From Spodoptera frugiperda (Eukaryota > Arthropoda > Insecta > Lepidoptera > Noctuidae): 64,000 nucleotides of DNA. The translations under genes were made by a program, and so were the position numbers. The notes under the pieces are model-generated. The model was not told the DNA's origin, did no database searches, and saw only the letters and a program-made list of their open reading frames with translations. The stretch covers positions 6,941,501 through 7,005,500 of the forward strand of contig NC_064235.1 in NCBI RefSeq assembly GCF_023101765.2, in the 5' to 3' direction. Below, piece after piece: positions 1-10,445 of this stretch (position 1 is its first letter; every line of letters begins with the position of its first letter).

Positions 1-380
1 ACGATAGTAATCGTAGAAAAAGTGTATTATCAGTCGTATGATTATTTGTCTGTAGTGGTCCTGCTGTTTCGTATATTCTAAATTGGTTTCGTTGTATTTG
101 TCAATTAATAAGTTTATTTGTTGGGTTTTCCTGGTTTTTTGGTTAAACTATTTAACGTAGGTTTAGTTTGATATCGATTATTAGTAGTTACTGTAGTTAG
201 TTTTTTTAATAAAATTGTAAGTCTAATTTATAAATTAATTAGATTAGATTTAAGTCGTTTCTTTTAAATTATTTAGTTTAAGCTTGGTTATTATAGCATA
301 GAGGATAGGTTGTAATATAGTTTCTTTTTTAATTGTTATAAATTCGTAATTCGTAGCTTTCTTTAGTTTTAAGTTAGTTT
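1..380. other. AT-rich sequence, no gene seen
   Basis: No open frame, RNA gene or recognised repeat could be supported here. The base composition is strongly A/T and matches the intergenic background of the window. Confidence 0.5.
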
Positions 381-384
381 AAGT

Positions 385-598
385 CCGTTTTTAAACTATT
401 TTTTCAATGCCCTAAGTGGGTATACATCTATTAAATTCAAACGCAGAGCTCATTATGTTGATTTTTGAAGAGTTCCCTGGAATATCTTCCACATCCCATT
501 TTTGAAGAGATCCCGCGAGATCGGGAACTATGTGGTTAAAACCAAAAATTTGCCGGAAGTCACTATTCCACGCGAACGAAGTCGCGGGCAAAAGCTAG
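385..598 (+). mobile_element. Helitron-like non-autonomous element, 3' part
   Basis: The segment ends with CGCGGGCAAAAGCTAGT, a short GC palindrome region followed by CTAGT, which is the usual 3' signature of insect Helitrons. The 5' limit is a guess. The next element starts directly after its CTAG end. Confidence 0.45.
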
Positions 599-796
599 TA
601 ATATTATAAAGCTGAAGAGTTTGTTTGATTGTTTGTTTGTTTGAACGCGCTAAACTCCGAAACTACTGGTCCGATTTGAAAAAATATTTTTGTGTTGGAT
701 AGTGCATTTATCGAGGAAGGTTATAAGCTATAAATAATCACGCCACGATCAAAAGGAACCGAGCAGTGCGGGTGAAACCGCGCGCAAGTAGCTAGT
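599..796 (+). mobile_element. Hel-G Helitron-like repeat
   Basis: Hel-G is a roughly 200-bp family in this window. It starts with AATATTATAAAGCTGAAGAG and ends with a CCGCGCGG-type hairpin followed by AGTAGCTAGT. No terminal inverted repeats are seen, which fits a non-autonomous Helitron that inserts between A and T. It resembles the Lep1-type elements known from Lepidoptera, but that identity is from memory. Other copies lie at 4566, 20818, 29612, 36703, 37495 and 40087. Confidence 0.6.
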
Positions 797-1006
797 GTTT
801 TATAAAATAAAACCTGGTTCCCGTGCACTGAGCGACGTGGACCTACTGCAGTTGTCGCATTGAGTGCACATTCTAGAATGTTCTGTCTGCACTGCGCATG
901 TCAAGACCAAAGTTAATCTTACTATTATTGATTTTCTATTTATGTCCTATAAGCTCCTCCCAGCGGCTACGCCCGCGTCTCCGTGGGATAAAAAGTAACC
1001 TATATT

Positions 1007-1170
1007 TTTTGCCCCACATTAGGATTTTCTCCTGTGTGGTGTGTGCGTTTACAAACATACAAGTTCACAAACACATGACACACAGACCCGGAACAACAAT
1101 TTGTTGATCACACAAAGAGTTGCTCCATGCGGGAATCTAACCGGCGACACGTTGCGCGGCAACGAGTAGT
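1007..1170 (-). mobile_element. SINE-E, tRNA-derived SINE, partial
   Basis: SINE-E has a tRNA-like head with the B-box core GGGTTCGATTCCCGCACGG. A body follows that reads GTGTATGTGAACTTGTATGTT and ends with ATCCTAGTGTGGGGCAA. This copy is on the minus strand and its tRNA-like head is worn. A piece of another repeat (CAGCGGCTACGCCCGCG) precedes it at 961-978. Confidence 0.6.
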
Positions 1171-1412
1171 ATAATTTTATATTTATATAAAACATAAGTG
1201 CAATTATGACGCAAAAATAGCATATGCGTATTCAGTCTGAGAATCAGCTACTATCTATTTTCTAGAAATAATATAAATAAATAAATATTTATAAGACAAA
1301 ACAACATTTGCCGAGTCACCTAGTAATACCTAAAAATATATTTATTATCAAAAGATAAACAAATAATAAGTAAATAGTTCCCACAATTATAATTTTAACA
1401 TAATAAGTATAA

Positions 1413-2127
1413 GGTCGGTTTTCCACCAGAGATGTGCTATGCTACATTGCTGTGGATGCGTTTGGTTTCCACCTATCATATTTATTAGTACACATAGCTT
1501 AGCACTGGTGGAAACGGACTCAGCTTTGTTATTTTAATTTGGAAAGATGTGTGCTATGGATGTGTGCTATGGATGTGTGCTATTGATGCGTGCTATAGAT
1601 ATGTGCTATGGATGTCCACAGCTACTTAGCTTTGTATCAGTGAAAACGGTCAAGTAGTACTGCGGACAGCCTAGCGGGTTTACCGGGGCTCCGGCTCGAA
1701 AAGCAGGAGTAGAAACGGGGTGGGTAAGAGTCTGGCACTCCCTCTCACCTCGCCCAAGGTGGGAGAAGTCATTGGATGTTTTACTTCCTTCAAAAAAAAG
1801 CAATCATATTCATTGGTACACATAGCTTAGAACTAGTGGAAATGGGTTTATCTAAGATGAGTTTCTTATATGAAAAAATGCGTGCTATAGATGTGTGCTA
1901 TAGATGCGTGCTATGGATGTGTGCTATAGGCGATCATATGTGGTATAGCTATGTGCAAAACAAAGTACCTAGAGCAGTTACTTAGCGGCGGCGCATCTTC
2001 ATGGCACATCTTCGTCGCACAGCTACATAGCTTAGTATCAGTGGAAACGGTCACATATTTTCATAGCTTAGCTATTACATCTTCGTAACATAGCTACATA
2101 GTACATCTCTGGTGGAAAAGCATCCTC
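1413..2127. mobile_element. MITE-F, two joined copies
   Basis: MITE-F has terminal inverted repeats GTGCTTTTCCACCAGAGATG and CATCTCTGGTGGAAAAGCA. The inside is rich in ATAGCTTAG and CACTGGTGGAAAC blocks. Here two copies run together with a truncated LINE between them. At 1548-1617 the motif GATGTGTGCTAT is repeated in tandem five to six times. The copy at 57469 has near-matching 8-bp flanks (CTTTAATA / CTTAAATA), which would fit a hAT-type MITE. Confidence 0.6.
1655..1799 (+). mobile_element. 5'-truncated copy of the R1-clade LINE
   Basis: The sequence matches the last 140 bases of the 3' UTR of the full-length LINE at 10404-16585, from GCGGACAGCCTAGCGGG to the A-tail. It is inserted in a MITE-F copy. 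Confidence 0.75.
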
Positions 2128-2329
2128 ATTCTAATACGTCAGTAATACCAAAAATAAAAAAATATATTTAATTAATTTTACGTATTAAAGCAAACATAGA
2201 GATTATTATTAAGATAACCTTTGATTTATATATGTATGTTAAAACTAATTCTCGTTTGAAAAAATAAATAAAATTAATTACTAAAAGTACTAAAAATCAG
2301 CGCCGTGACTTGAGCCGTCGTGTTCTTTT

Positions 2330-2700
2330 TTTATGGCTGGTATAAGCCGGTTAACGAGCAGACTGATCACCTCATGGTAAGCAATCACCGTCGCCCATGA
2401 ACACTTGAAACACCAGAGGCGTTACAAGTGCGTTGCCGGCCTTTTGGAGGTTAGGAATTTAAGTGTTGTTGGGGAATCGGGGATTGGGAAGATTGGTTCA
2501 AAAGTGCCTTTTCAGTCTATTTGAAATAAATAATTTTGACTTTGATTTTGAGTCCCTTACCCAAAGTCTTAAGTTAATTGGGCCTCCGGTAACCTCACTC
2601 ACACAACGTAAGCGTTGTTACACGTCGGTGTACTGTTCGGCCGTGGTATAACTCCGGTCGAGCCGGCCCAGCAGTGCCGAAGCTTGACTCTCCCACACTT
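2330..2700 (+). repeat. Rep-A interspersed repeat with a nested LINE tail
   Basis: Rep-A is the commonest repeat here, about 330 bp when complete. Landmarks in order are TATAAGCCGGTAAACGAGCA, CTGATGGTAAGCAATCGCC, GAAACACCAGAGGCGTTAC, TTGGGCCTCCGGTAACC and CTCCGGTCGAGCCGGCCCAG, ending near CTCTCCCACACTT. I cannot assign it to a known class. In this copy a LINE 3' tail with TTTGACTTTGATTTTGAG is inserted at about 2505-2570. Confidence 0.65.
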
Positions 2701-3400
2701 ATACGTATAGATAGCCTACGACCTTCCTCAATAAATTATAAATAAGAAGTCAATTTATCTTTTTCTAATAATATCGCATTAAGTAGTGGAGATAAGCGGT
2801 GCCTATCACAACACATTATATATAGAGTGGAGACGCTGACGATAAATGATAGAAGTCCGATGACTCGTATAGGCGATCGACGATACAAAGTTTCACACTT
2901 AGTTTATTACAATTTTATTGTAACTTTCGTGAGACATACTAAATTAATTATTATGTTATCGGCTTACTCACGTAACTGTTTGACGAGGAACTTGACTAGT
3001 TTCAAGCCATGCTAGAGGCTCATATTCATTAGCAGCATTCCGCGACACACGACGCGGCGATTGTCTGATAATAATTAATTTAGTTTAGTACAGTTTAGAC
3101 GCGATTAAACATGGATTAACATGTATATGTCGCAGCGATATGATAAAAACAGGGATTTGGCCAAATCTCTAAGATATTTGATAAATTCACGGAGGATGTC
3201 AAAATAACAACACGATTTTATCATTTCCCTAAACAAATCTGGTGATTTGAACAATAAACAAACTAATAAATAAAGACTCTTACTGACTAAAATCCATCCC
3301 GTTCCTTCTCCTGCTTTGAGCCGGAGCCCCGGTAACCTTTTACGTTGTCCGCAGCTCGCCGTCGTATTTGCAACCACTCGGCCATCGAAACAGCGAGCAC
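2700..3400. repeat. Rep-M fragment and unassigned AT-rich DNA
   Basis: Positions 2935-3075 match, in reverse orientation, the segment at 9413-9550 (landmarks GACATACTAAATTAATTA and TAGTTTCAAGCCATGC). I call this family Rep-M. Related pieces with GAAACTAGTCGAG lie near 26560, 26870 and 61625. Nothing else is recognised in this stretch. Confidence 0.4.
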
Positions 3401-3404
3401 ATTT

Positions 3405-3545
3405 TTTTTTTATGAGACGTGTAAACGTGCCAACGTATCACCTGATGGTAAGCAATCTCCGCCGCCCATGGACTCTTGAAACACCAGAGACGTTACAAGT
3501 GCGTTGCCGGCTTTTTGGGGGTTAGGAATTTAAGGGTTTGGGGAA
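3405..3545 (+). repeat. Rep-A, 5' part only
   Basis: The copy runs from the region before CTGATGGTAAGCAATC to GGTTAGGAATTTAAGGG and then stops at the RTE-type LINE tail. Confidence 0.6.
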
Positions 3546-3555
3546 AATGAAACTC

Positions 3556-3835
3556 CACACTGCGCTCCAAAACACAAATCGCTGACGTTGGTCAGAAAGC
3601 CGCAAAGCGTGAAGTTGAACTGCGCTGGTCGGACGAGCGGTGGGTAAAATTCTCAACTGAGTGGAGTCCACTCAACGTCAATAGACGTCGCGGCAGGCCC
3701 AGAAGGAGATGGCGAGATGAACTCGACGCCTATGAAAAGGATTGGCCATAGAAAGCTCTGCATAGAGACGAGTGGAAGGAGGGTAGGGAGGCCTTTGCCC
3801 TGCAGTGGGACGACCATGGCTGAAAATAAATAAAT
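3556..3835 (+). pseudogene. RTE-like LINE, C-terminal tail of reverse transcriptase
   Basis: The plus strand translates in broken frame to DERWVKFSTEWSPLN, then RRRGRPRRRWRDELD and a tail ending near REAFALQWDDHG. This is the typical C-terminal tail of RTE/BovB-like reverse transcriptases. It is followed by TGAAAATAAATAAATAA, a short A-rich repeat end typical of these LINEs. The fragment has an in-frame stop and no catalytic domain. A related tail lies at 41985-42222. Confidence 0.6.
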
Positions 3836-3954
3836 AACAGATGTTCTTGTTGCTGATGTGAATGAAGAACACTGCTCATGAAGAAGAGTCCCTCTGTGAC
3901 TACAAAAACTTTTCTCATGAGTCCACGTGAGTAAACTGATGTTTCTAAATAATT

Positions 3955-4250
3955 TAATATGTGTGGGAGAGCCATGCTTCGGCACTGCTGGGCCGGCTCG
4001 ACCGGAGTGATACCACGGCCTCACAGAAAACCGATTTAAAATAATGCTTGCGTTGTTTCGTTGTGTGAGTGAGGTTACCGGAGGCTCGATTACCCCCCTT
4101 CCTAATCATCCCAATTCCAACAACCACCGTTAAATTCCAAACCCTATCAACGAACTTGTAACGCATCTAGTGTTTCGGGTATCCACGGGCGTCGGCGATT
4201 ACTTTCGCTTACCATCAAGTGATTCGTCTACTCATTTACATATAATACCA
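3955..4250 (-). repeat. Rep-A, diverged
   Basis: All Rep-A landmarks are present in reverse order from GTGTGGGAGAGCCATGC to the CCATAAAA end, with many substitutions. Confidence 0.65.
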
Positions 4251-4565
4251 TAAAAAAGTATGTCTCACGATAGTTATACTTCTGTAAATTTAAATGTACA
4301 GTGACGCCGGCCATTGGCTATCATCAAAATAAATATAAATTGTCTAATCTACATATTTTTATTGACTGTCTCTGTTATCTACGGACGAAGTAAGTCGTGT
4401 TGTTTCTTACATTACACTTTATACGAGGATTCGCATAAAAATAACATTTTTCCATATAAATAAACAATTGTATATTAACTTGTGAACATTTTAATTTTGT
4501 TCAGTTTGCTTTTTTTTCGTGGGAATCTTGAATTAAAGGTAAGATTTTTTAGATAATTGTCTTTT

Positions 4566-4775
4566 ATTATACTAATATATAAAGCTGAAGAGTTTGTTTG
4601 AGCATGCTAATCTCCGGAACGACTGGTCCGATTTGAATAATTCTTTTTGTGTTGAATAGCGTATTTATTGAGGAAGGCTATAGGCATCACGTAAAAATGA
4701 TGAGACATAAAACATCACGCTGCGATTAATAGGAAACGAGCAGAGCGGGTGAAACCGCGCGAAAGTAGCTACTAA
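4566..4775 (+). mobile_element. Hel-G Helitron-like repeat
   Basis: The copy has the AATATATAAAGCTGAAGAG start and an end GAAAGTAGCTACT in which the CTAGT signature is mutated. Confidence 0.55.
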
Positions 4776-5029
4776 CATATATGTATACATTCATACGTTA
4801 TAGTGATGTTTAATGTGAATATTAGCGTCATAAAAATATGTACATATATAAAATTTTCCATTAAAGAAAGGTACATTCAATAGAGGAATATATTATGTAC
4901 TTTTATCAGTTTTCAAACTAAAAATAAATGTTCATTTTAAAACTCAAGTATAAATTTGATACACGTACTTTTTTATTCTCGGAAATCAGAAGTAATTTCG
5001 GCGTTTTCTTAGGGCTGATCATCACTACA

Positions 5030-5215
5030 TAGTATAAAACAAAGTCGCTTGTTCTGTCCCTATGTCCCTTTGTATGCTTAAATCTTTAAAACTACGCAAC
5101 GGATTTTGATGCGGTTTTTTTAATAGATAGAGTAATTCAAGAGGAAGGTTTATATGTATAATACATGCATAATTTATCACCATTGCACCCATGCGAAGCT
5201 GAGGCGGGTTTTTAG
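5030..5215 (+). mobile_element. Helitron-like fragment of a second family
   Basis: Landmarks are GTATAAAACAAAGTCGCTTG, CTGTCCCTATGTCCCTTTG, AACGGATTTTGATGCGG and CCATGCGAAGCTGAGGCGGG. This block order recurs in many insect genomes as a non-autonomous Helitron. The internal part is shortened and the CTAGT end is lost. Confidence 0.45.
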
Positions 5216-5361
5216 GATTAACGTGTCAAAAGACCCCACAGATCAAAATAAAGCCATAGAAAATTTTTACTAAATTCTTAGGTCAATATTCGTAATATTC
5301 GCAGTCAATTTGCATTCGGGAAAATCATTTACAAATTTCGCATTCGCTAATGTCTAAAATT

Positions 5362-5608
5362 GACACTTGAAACACCAGAAGCGTTACAAGTGCGTTACCT
5401 GCCTTTTGGGGGTTGGGAATTTAAGCGTTGTTGGGAAATCGGAGATTGGGAAGATTGGGAAGGGGGGAATTGGGCCTCCGGTAGCCTCACCTCACATAAC
5501 GAAACACAACACAAGCGTTGTTTCACGTCGGTGTACTGTGAGGCCGTGGTATCACTCCGGTCGAGCCGGCCCAGCAGCGCCGAAGCATGGCTCTCCCACA
5601 CTTATACA
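5362..5608 (+). repeat. Rep-A, 3' three quarters
   Basis: The copy starts at GACACTTGAAACACCAGAAG and runs to CTCTCCCACACTT. The open frames across it are chance readings of the repeat. Confidence 0.65.
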
Positions 5609-5747
5609 TATTATACATTGTTATTTAGTATAAACTTCAAAAAATATGAGGACGTTCTCAATTTGACCTGTATGTATGTTTGTTTGCCCGTGATAATCTC
5701 GTGAAGAGCTAAGCTGATTTATATATTATGTTTATATAGGTACTAAC

Positions 5748-5852
5748 TTGTTTTTTGAGGGGGATTGTGATGTGTATGTGAACTTGTATGTTTGTAAACG
5801 CACCCACGATACAGGAGAAAATCCTAGTATGGGGCAATGTTACAAAAAAAAA
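5748..5852 (+). mobile_element. SINE-E, 3' end only
   Basis: Only the body GTGTATGTGAACTTGTATGT through ATCCTAGTATGGGGCAA is present, followed by an A-rich tail. Confidence 0.5.
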
Positions 5853-5877
5853 AAACAAAAAAAAGAAAAGAAAAAGA

Positions 5878-6022
5878 AAGATTTAATTGTCCAATGATTT
5901 CTCCCGCCTTGGGCGAGGCGAGAAGGAGTGTCAGATTCTTACTGACTAAACACCACCCCGTTCCTACTCCTGCCCTTCGAGCCGGAGCCCCGGTAACCCG
6001 CTAGGTAGTCCGAAGCTCCGGA
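5878..6022 (-). mobile_element. 5'-truncated copy of the R1-clade LINE
   Basis: The segment reads in reverse as the LINE 3' UTR, from TCCGGAGCTTCGGACTACC to CATTGGACAAT. Confidence 0.7.
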
Positions 6023-6071
6023 ATCCTTGTCTCTTCAGTGTACAGATCACAAGGAAACTATGTTCACTTAA

Positions 6072-6305
6072 ATATACATTCATATCATCACGCTTTTAAT
6101 CCCCTAAGGGGTAGGCAGAGGTGCACAATGTACGTACACCCACTTTTCACTATTTATGTTGTAAGTCCCATGCCATACACCGGACACATTTCCAGACTCC
6201 GTGATACTACTGAGAAATTTTCTAAAAACCCAGTGATACTTCGCCCGACTCGTGAATCGAACCCGAGACCCTTTGCTCTGCAGTCGCACGAGCAACCAGT
6301 CACGT
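6072..6305 (-). mobile_element. SINE-D, tRNA-derived SINE
   Basis: SINE-D has a tRNA-like head with the A-box region TTGGTCGAGTGGTCGCAAG and the B-box core GGTTCGATTCCCGGG. The body contains ATTTCTCAGTAGTAGCACGG and the 3' end TACCCCTTCGGGGATAAAAG. This copy is on the minus strand with a degraded head. Confidence 0.6.
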
Positions 6306-6462
6306 AGAGAGGGGCAGTCACTTAAATATGTATCTACAATATGTCGTTTAGTTCCAAAAATAGCTTGAGAATGAACACACTAAACTAAATTGAATAATTC
6401 TTCTATTATCGTATTGTGAAGACTGGGTTATGTATGACTGGAGCTACGGACTACCTAGCGGG

Positions 6463-6655
6463 TTAGGATGCTTATCCACCAGAGATGTGCAATGTAGCTA
6501 TGCTACGACGATGTAATAGCTAAGTTGTGAAATTATGTGACCGTTTCCACTGATACTAAGCTATATAGCTGTGTGTGGAAGATGCGCAGCTCGAGTATGC
6601 GATGTATCGATCGTAGGGAAACCATTCATAGCATTATGCTATATTGCTTAGCATC
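6463..6655 (-). mobile_element. MITE-F, truncated
   Basis: The left inverted repeat and about 170 internal bases are present. The element ends where a Rep-A copy begins. Confidence 0.5.
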
Positions 6656-6860
6656 GCCGCCGCCCATGGACACTTGAAACACCAGAGGCGTTACAAGTGC
6701 GTTGCCGGCCTTTTGGGGGTTAGAAATTTAAGGGTTCTTGGGGAATTGGGAATTGGGAAGGGTGGTAATAGGGCCTCCGGTAATCTTACTCACAAAACAA
6801 AAAACGTTGGGTTGAGCCGGCCTATTCATGCCGAAGCATGGCTCTCTCCCACACTATGCT
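6656..6860 (+). repeat. Rep-A, partial
   Basis: The copy starts at GCCGCCGCCCATGGACACTT and lacks about 60 internal bases. Confidence 0.6.
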
Positions 6861-7148
6861 AAATTTAATATTTTTTAATATAAAAAAGTTTGATTTATGT
6901 AGTACAATTTTTTTATGACTTATATTATAAACTATACGTAATATAATATAAAAAAAACTACAAGTTTGTTCCGGGTCTGGTTATGGTGTGGACTTATGAC
7001 AAATATGTTTTTAATTTTTTTCTACCCGACATGTACTGAATTCCTTAGCGATTATATTTTTTTTGCACATATGTTTAATTTTTTCATTAAACCGAATAAT
7101 AAATTGAAATGTATGTCGGTACACAATTTTATAGTTTTTTTTATACAC
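6861..7148. other. AT-rich stretch, nothing recognised
   Basis: The open frame at 6966-7160 is T-rich and shows no protein family signal. I treat it as chance. Confidence 0.4.
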
Positions 7149-7430
7149 AAGGTGTTCTAAAAGTATCTGCCACGGCTTTAATGGGAGGTAGTGTTGTGTT
7201 TGAAGATTACAATAGTGAAGAAATTTCGTACCCCGGACCAGTTAATTCAATTTGAGAACATAAAGAAGTTAAATAAACATTTACTATACTCTGTATAAAT
7301 TGGTTCACAAATACGCAGGATGCGTCGCGACAGAGACAGTGAAAGAGATGGCTCTTTCGTAACAAACTCATGTGTAGTTTTTTTTGTATAAAAAGAAAAT
7401 ACTCATAATCTATAATTTATTTTTACTATT
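7149..7430. mobile_element. MITE-K, one end intact
   Basis: The start AAGGTGTTCTAAAAGTATCT and the following 55 bases match the inverted repeat of the complete element at 38933-39237. The inner part here matches that element in the opposite orientation. The right end is worn. Confidence 0.55.
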
Positions 7431-7434
7431 TATA

Positions 7435-7665
7435 CCCAGGTTATACCCTTCAGGTCTAGGTACCTTCAAAACCCGAGTGAATAGGTTGCTTATGGGCAGA
7501 CGTGCTCCATCGTAGGCCGCATCATCACTTACCATCAGACGTGATGATGATCAAATGCCCCTAATTATATATTATCCAAATGTACACATGAATGCATAAA
7601 ATTATTTGAGTTTGAGTTTAGGATAGCGGCCAAACGTCGACCCATCAAACGTAACAAAAATAATT
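7435..7665 (+). mobile_element. Jockey-like LINE 3' end (Jky-C)
   Basis: Jky-C copies translate to a reverse transcriptase C-terminus, WNSLPESVFPDGYNLGVFKA then RVNRLLMGRRAPS and a stop. A short 3' UTR (GATAGCGGCCAAACGTCGAC) and an A-tail follow. This copy keeps only the last part of the frame and has about 80 extra bases inside. Confidence 0.6.
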
Positions 7666-7799
7666 AATTATCAATGATATGTTTAACAACTTCCAAACAG
7701 GTTGAACAATATAATTATTTATTAGGTAGGTTACATCCGAAGGTCGACTAGGATATTTTTAATTATAATTATATGCTTCTAAACATCATACAAATCTAT

Positions 7800-8105
7800 T
7801 TTAAGTATAAAATTCGAGGTCGTTTCCCATGCTTATCGCATGACGTGTGGTAACAACCTCTTTAATAACGTATGGAGAAACCTCTTACGATTTAATTTAA
7901 ACCACATATTTGTTATCATCTTGTCTGACGATATACGAAAAATGAGCGAAATAGGCCCAGTAGGTAAAAAAAAAATGCATTATTCTCTTTGAGCTAATTT
8001 GAACACTCTTTACAAATACGGCATTATAACAGCCGCGCCGCATGTCCGTAACATTCCTAGACAACCTACAACATTACAGTTCTTCTGTGGTCAAGGAACA
8101 TGAAG
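7800..8105 (-). repeat. Rep-L, unclassified repeat
   Basis: This stretch matches 18367-18850 in reverse orientation, with landmarks CTTGACCACAGAAG, AGGTTGTCTAGGAATGTTAC and CTACTGGGCCTATTTCG. The two copies flank the first two coding exons of the ligase gene in opposite directions. Confidence 0.5.
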
Positions 8106-8308
8106 CTGTTCATACAGAACTTAATACGGGTGGAAATCAAACCCGTTACACGTTACACGACAGCCGGTTGCCCAGGCACCGCGCTAACCATGCAGTCATC
8201 CTCGACAAATTAACTATTTAACACGAAAATGTAATCCAATTCAAACCATCAGTTCCGGACATAACCACGTTCAAACAAACAGCTTCAGATAAGAAAAAAA
8301 AGAAGCTT

Positions 8309-8490
8309 CCTTGTGCGAACTGCTAGGGAGTGGAACTCCTTGCCGGAGTCTGTGTTTCCTGATGGGTATAACTTGGGTGTCTTCAAAGCCCGAGTGAATA
8401 GGTTGCTTATGGGCAGACGTGCTCCATCGTAGGCCGCATCATCGCTTAGGTGAGATAGCGGCCAAACGTCCACCCATCAAACGTAAAAAA
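8309..8490 (+). mobile_element. Jockey-like LINE 3' end (Jky-C)
   Basis: The translation gives WNSLPESVFPDGYNLGVFKA and RVNRLLMGRRAPS before the stop, then the shared 3' UTR and an A-tail. It ends less than 30 bases before the splice acceptor of the first coding exon of the ligase gene. Confidence 0.65.
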
Positions 8491-8555
8491 AAAAGTATAT
8501 TTTTCACATGTTCACAGGTATCAAAAACCCAAAAAGGTAGTGATAACGAGACAAA

Positions 8556-10398
8556 ATGATCAAGAACAAACTGTATCAGTACGGAAACCAGAATGGGCGA
8601 GTCCCGGCTCACCTGAACTTTGGGAAAGAAGTTTATGACAACATGGTAGCAAATAAGGATATTGTTGCATTGGTAAGTCCATCCATAACTTCACGCCTTT
8701 AATCCTCGAAGGGGTAGGCAGAAGTACAAATTATGGCACGTAATGCCAATGTACACCCACATTTCACAATTTATGTTGTAAGTCCCATGTAATAGGGAGT
8801 GGTGCTTTGGTAAGTGTACCAAAATATTAGATTTTTATGGTATAAGTCGGTAAACTAGCAGACGGATTACCTGATGGTAAGCAAACGCCGCCGCCCATGG
8901 GGGTCTACTCCAGTTCTCGAATCCGAAGTTTCGTTTAATCTTCGGCCGTAGGTTTTATTGATTTACTAATAGAATTACTTGAAATAACGTTTTATTTTCA
9001 ATTTCATATCAAAACTTATTTATTTATCTTCATTTCATTCGTTCATTTTTGTTCACGAAAGTACGCAATTAATAGAATTGTAGTATGCAATCTGCGAAGT
9101 TTCGGACGAAACTTCGTTTTTCGTAGTAGGCCCCCTGAACCGGGCGTAGCGGATTGCAATACCTAGTCTGCCGTACCATCGAGTTCAGAGAGTGAGAGAA
9201 CAGAGAGTGTACCTGTGTTTGCGTAGACACTCGTACACTATAATATGCGTAGTGGGCTATTCTATTTAGATATGGAATAAGCCGAATAATGGACACTTGA
9301 AATATAAAAGGCGTTACAAGTGCGTTGCTGGCCTTTTGGGGATTGGGAATTTAAGGGTTGTTGGGGAATTGGGGATTGGTAAAGTTGGGAAGGGGGGTAA
9401 TTGGGCCTCCAGTCTCACACGACGCGGCGATTGTCGCGAGCGGTAGCCTCTAGCATGGCTTGAAACTAGTCGAGTTCCTCGTCAAACAATTACGTGATTA
9501 AGCCGATAACATAATAATTAATTTAGTATGTCTCACGAAAGTTGTAATAAAATTATAGATAATGCAAAAACAACAAAATACGTGATTTTTTTTATCATAT
9601 GTCGTGACCAGTATATTATATATTATGAGTTATAGATAACAGGAATAGATTATAATTATACTAATCCAAGTTTTAAGAATATTATCAAGTAATATCAAAT
9701 ATGCACGGTGTAACAAAAATGGGATGTACATAGGTATCAAGTGCACGGTTTCTAGATAACATAACAAACGATACGGGAAGGGATTTTTAAACTCATGTTT
9801 TCATGGAACGAAGTTATGAATTTTTCCAATACATAAAATTCCAGAAACCGAACATCAAAATTAGGTTACAGGTACTAGGCGAGCAGATTTACAGAAGAAA
9901 TGTTTTGTAATTAGCGAGTGACCCCTGTAGTGTTGTGACACGTTTGTATGATTTAAAATCAAGAACCATGCGACACCAAGTATTTGTTACTAATTTTTTT
10001 AAACGTATTTTCAGCTGAAACTTTGTGTAGAGATTCTATTCAACCTGTATTCATCAGTGCTTCTTGATGTATATGGGTATTTTGTTACACGCTGTATAAA
10101 ATTTCCATGTCACAATGTTAGTCACCGTACTTCTCCGAAAAGGTTTTACCGAAATTTTACCACGTTTGCGCATTCAGTAGGTCTGAGAATCGGCTACTGT
10201 CTATTTTCTAGAAACTTATAAGGCAAAACAATGTTTGCTGTGCAAGCTAGTTAAGTTTATTTGCTTTTTATTTTTCCCTTCTCGCATTTTTTTTATGGAT
10301 CACGCGGGAAACGAGTATTACCTGATGGTAAGCAATCGCCGCCGCCCATGAACACTTGAAACACCAGAGGCGTTACAAGTGCGTTGCTGGCATTTTGG

Positions 10399-10445
<47 letters not shown>

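Noticed and set aside
5360..5704. 114-codon open frame
   Set aside because: It follows Rep-A exactly, and the same peptide recurs at other Rep-A copies such as 63479.
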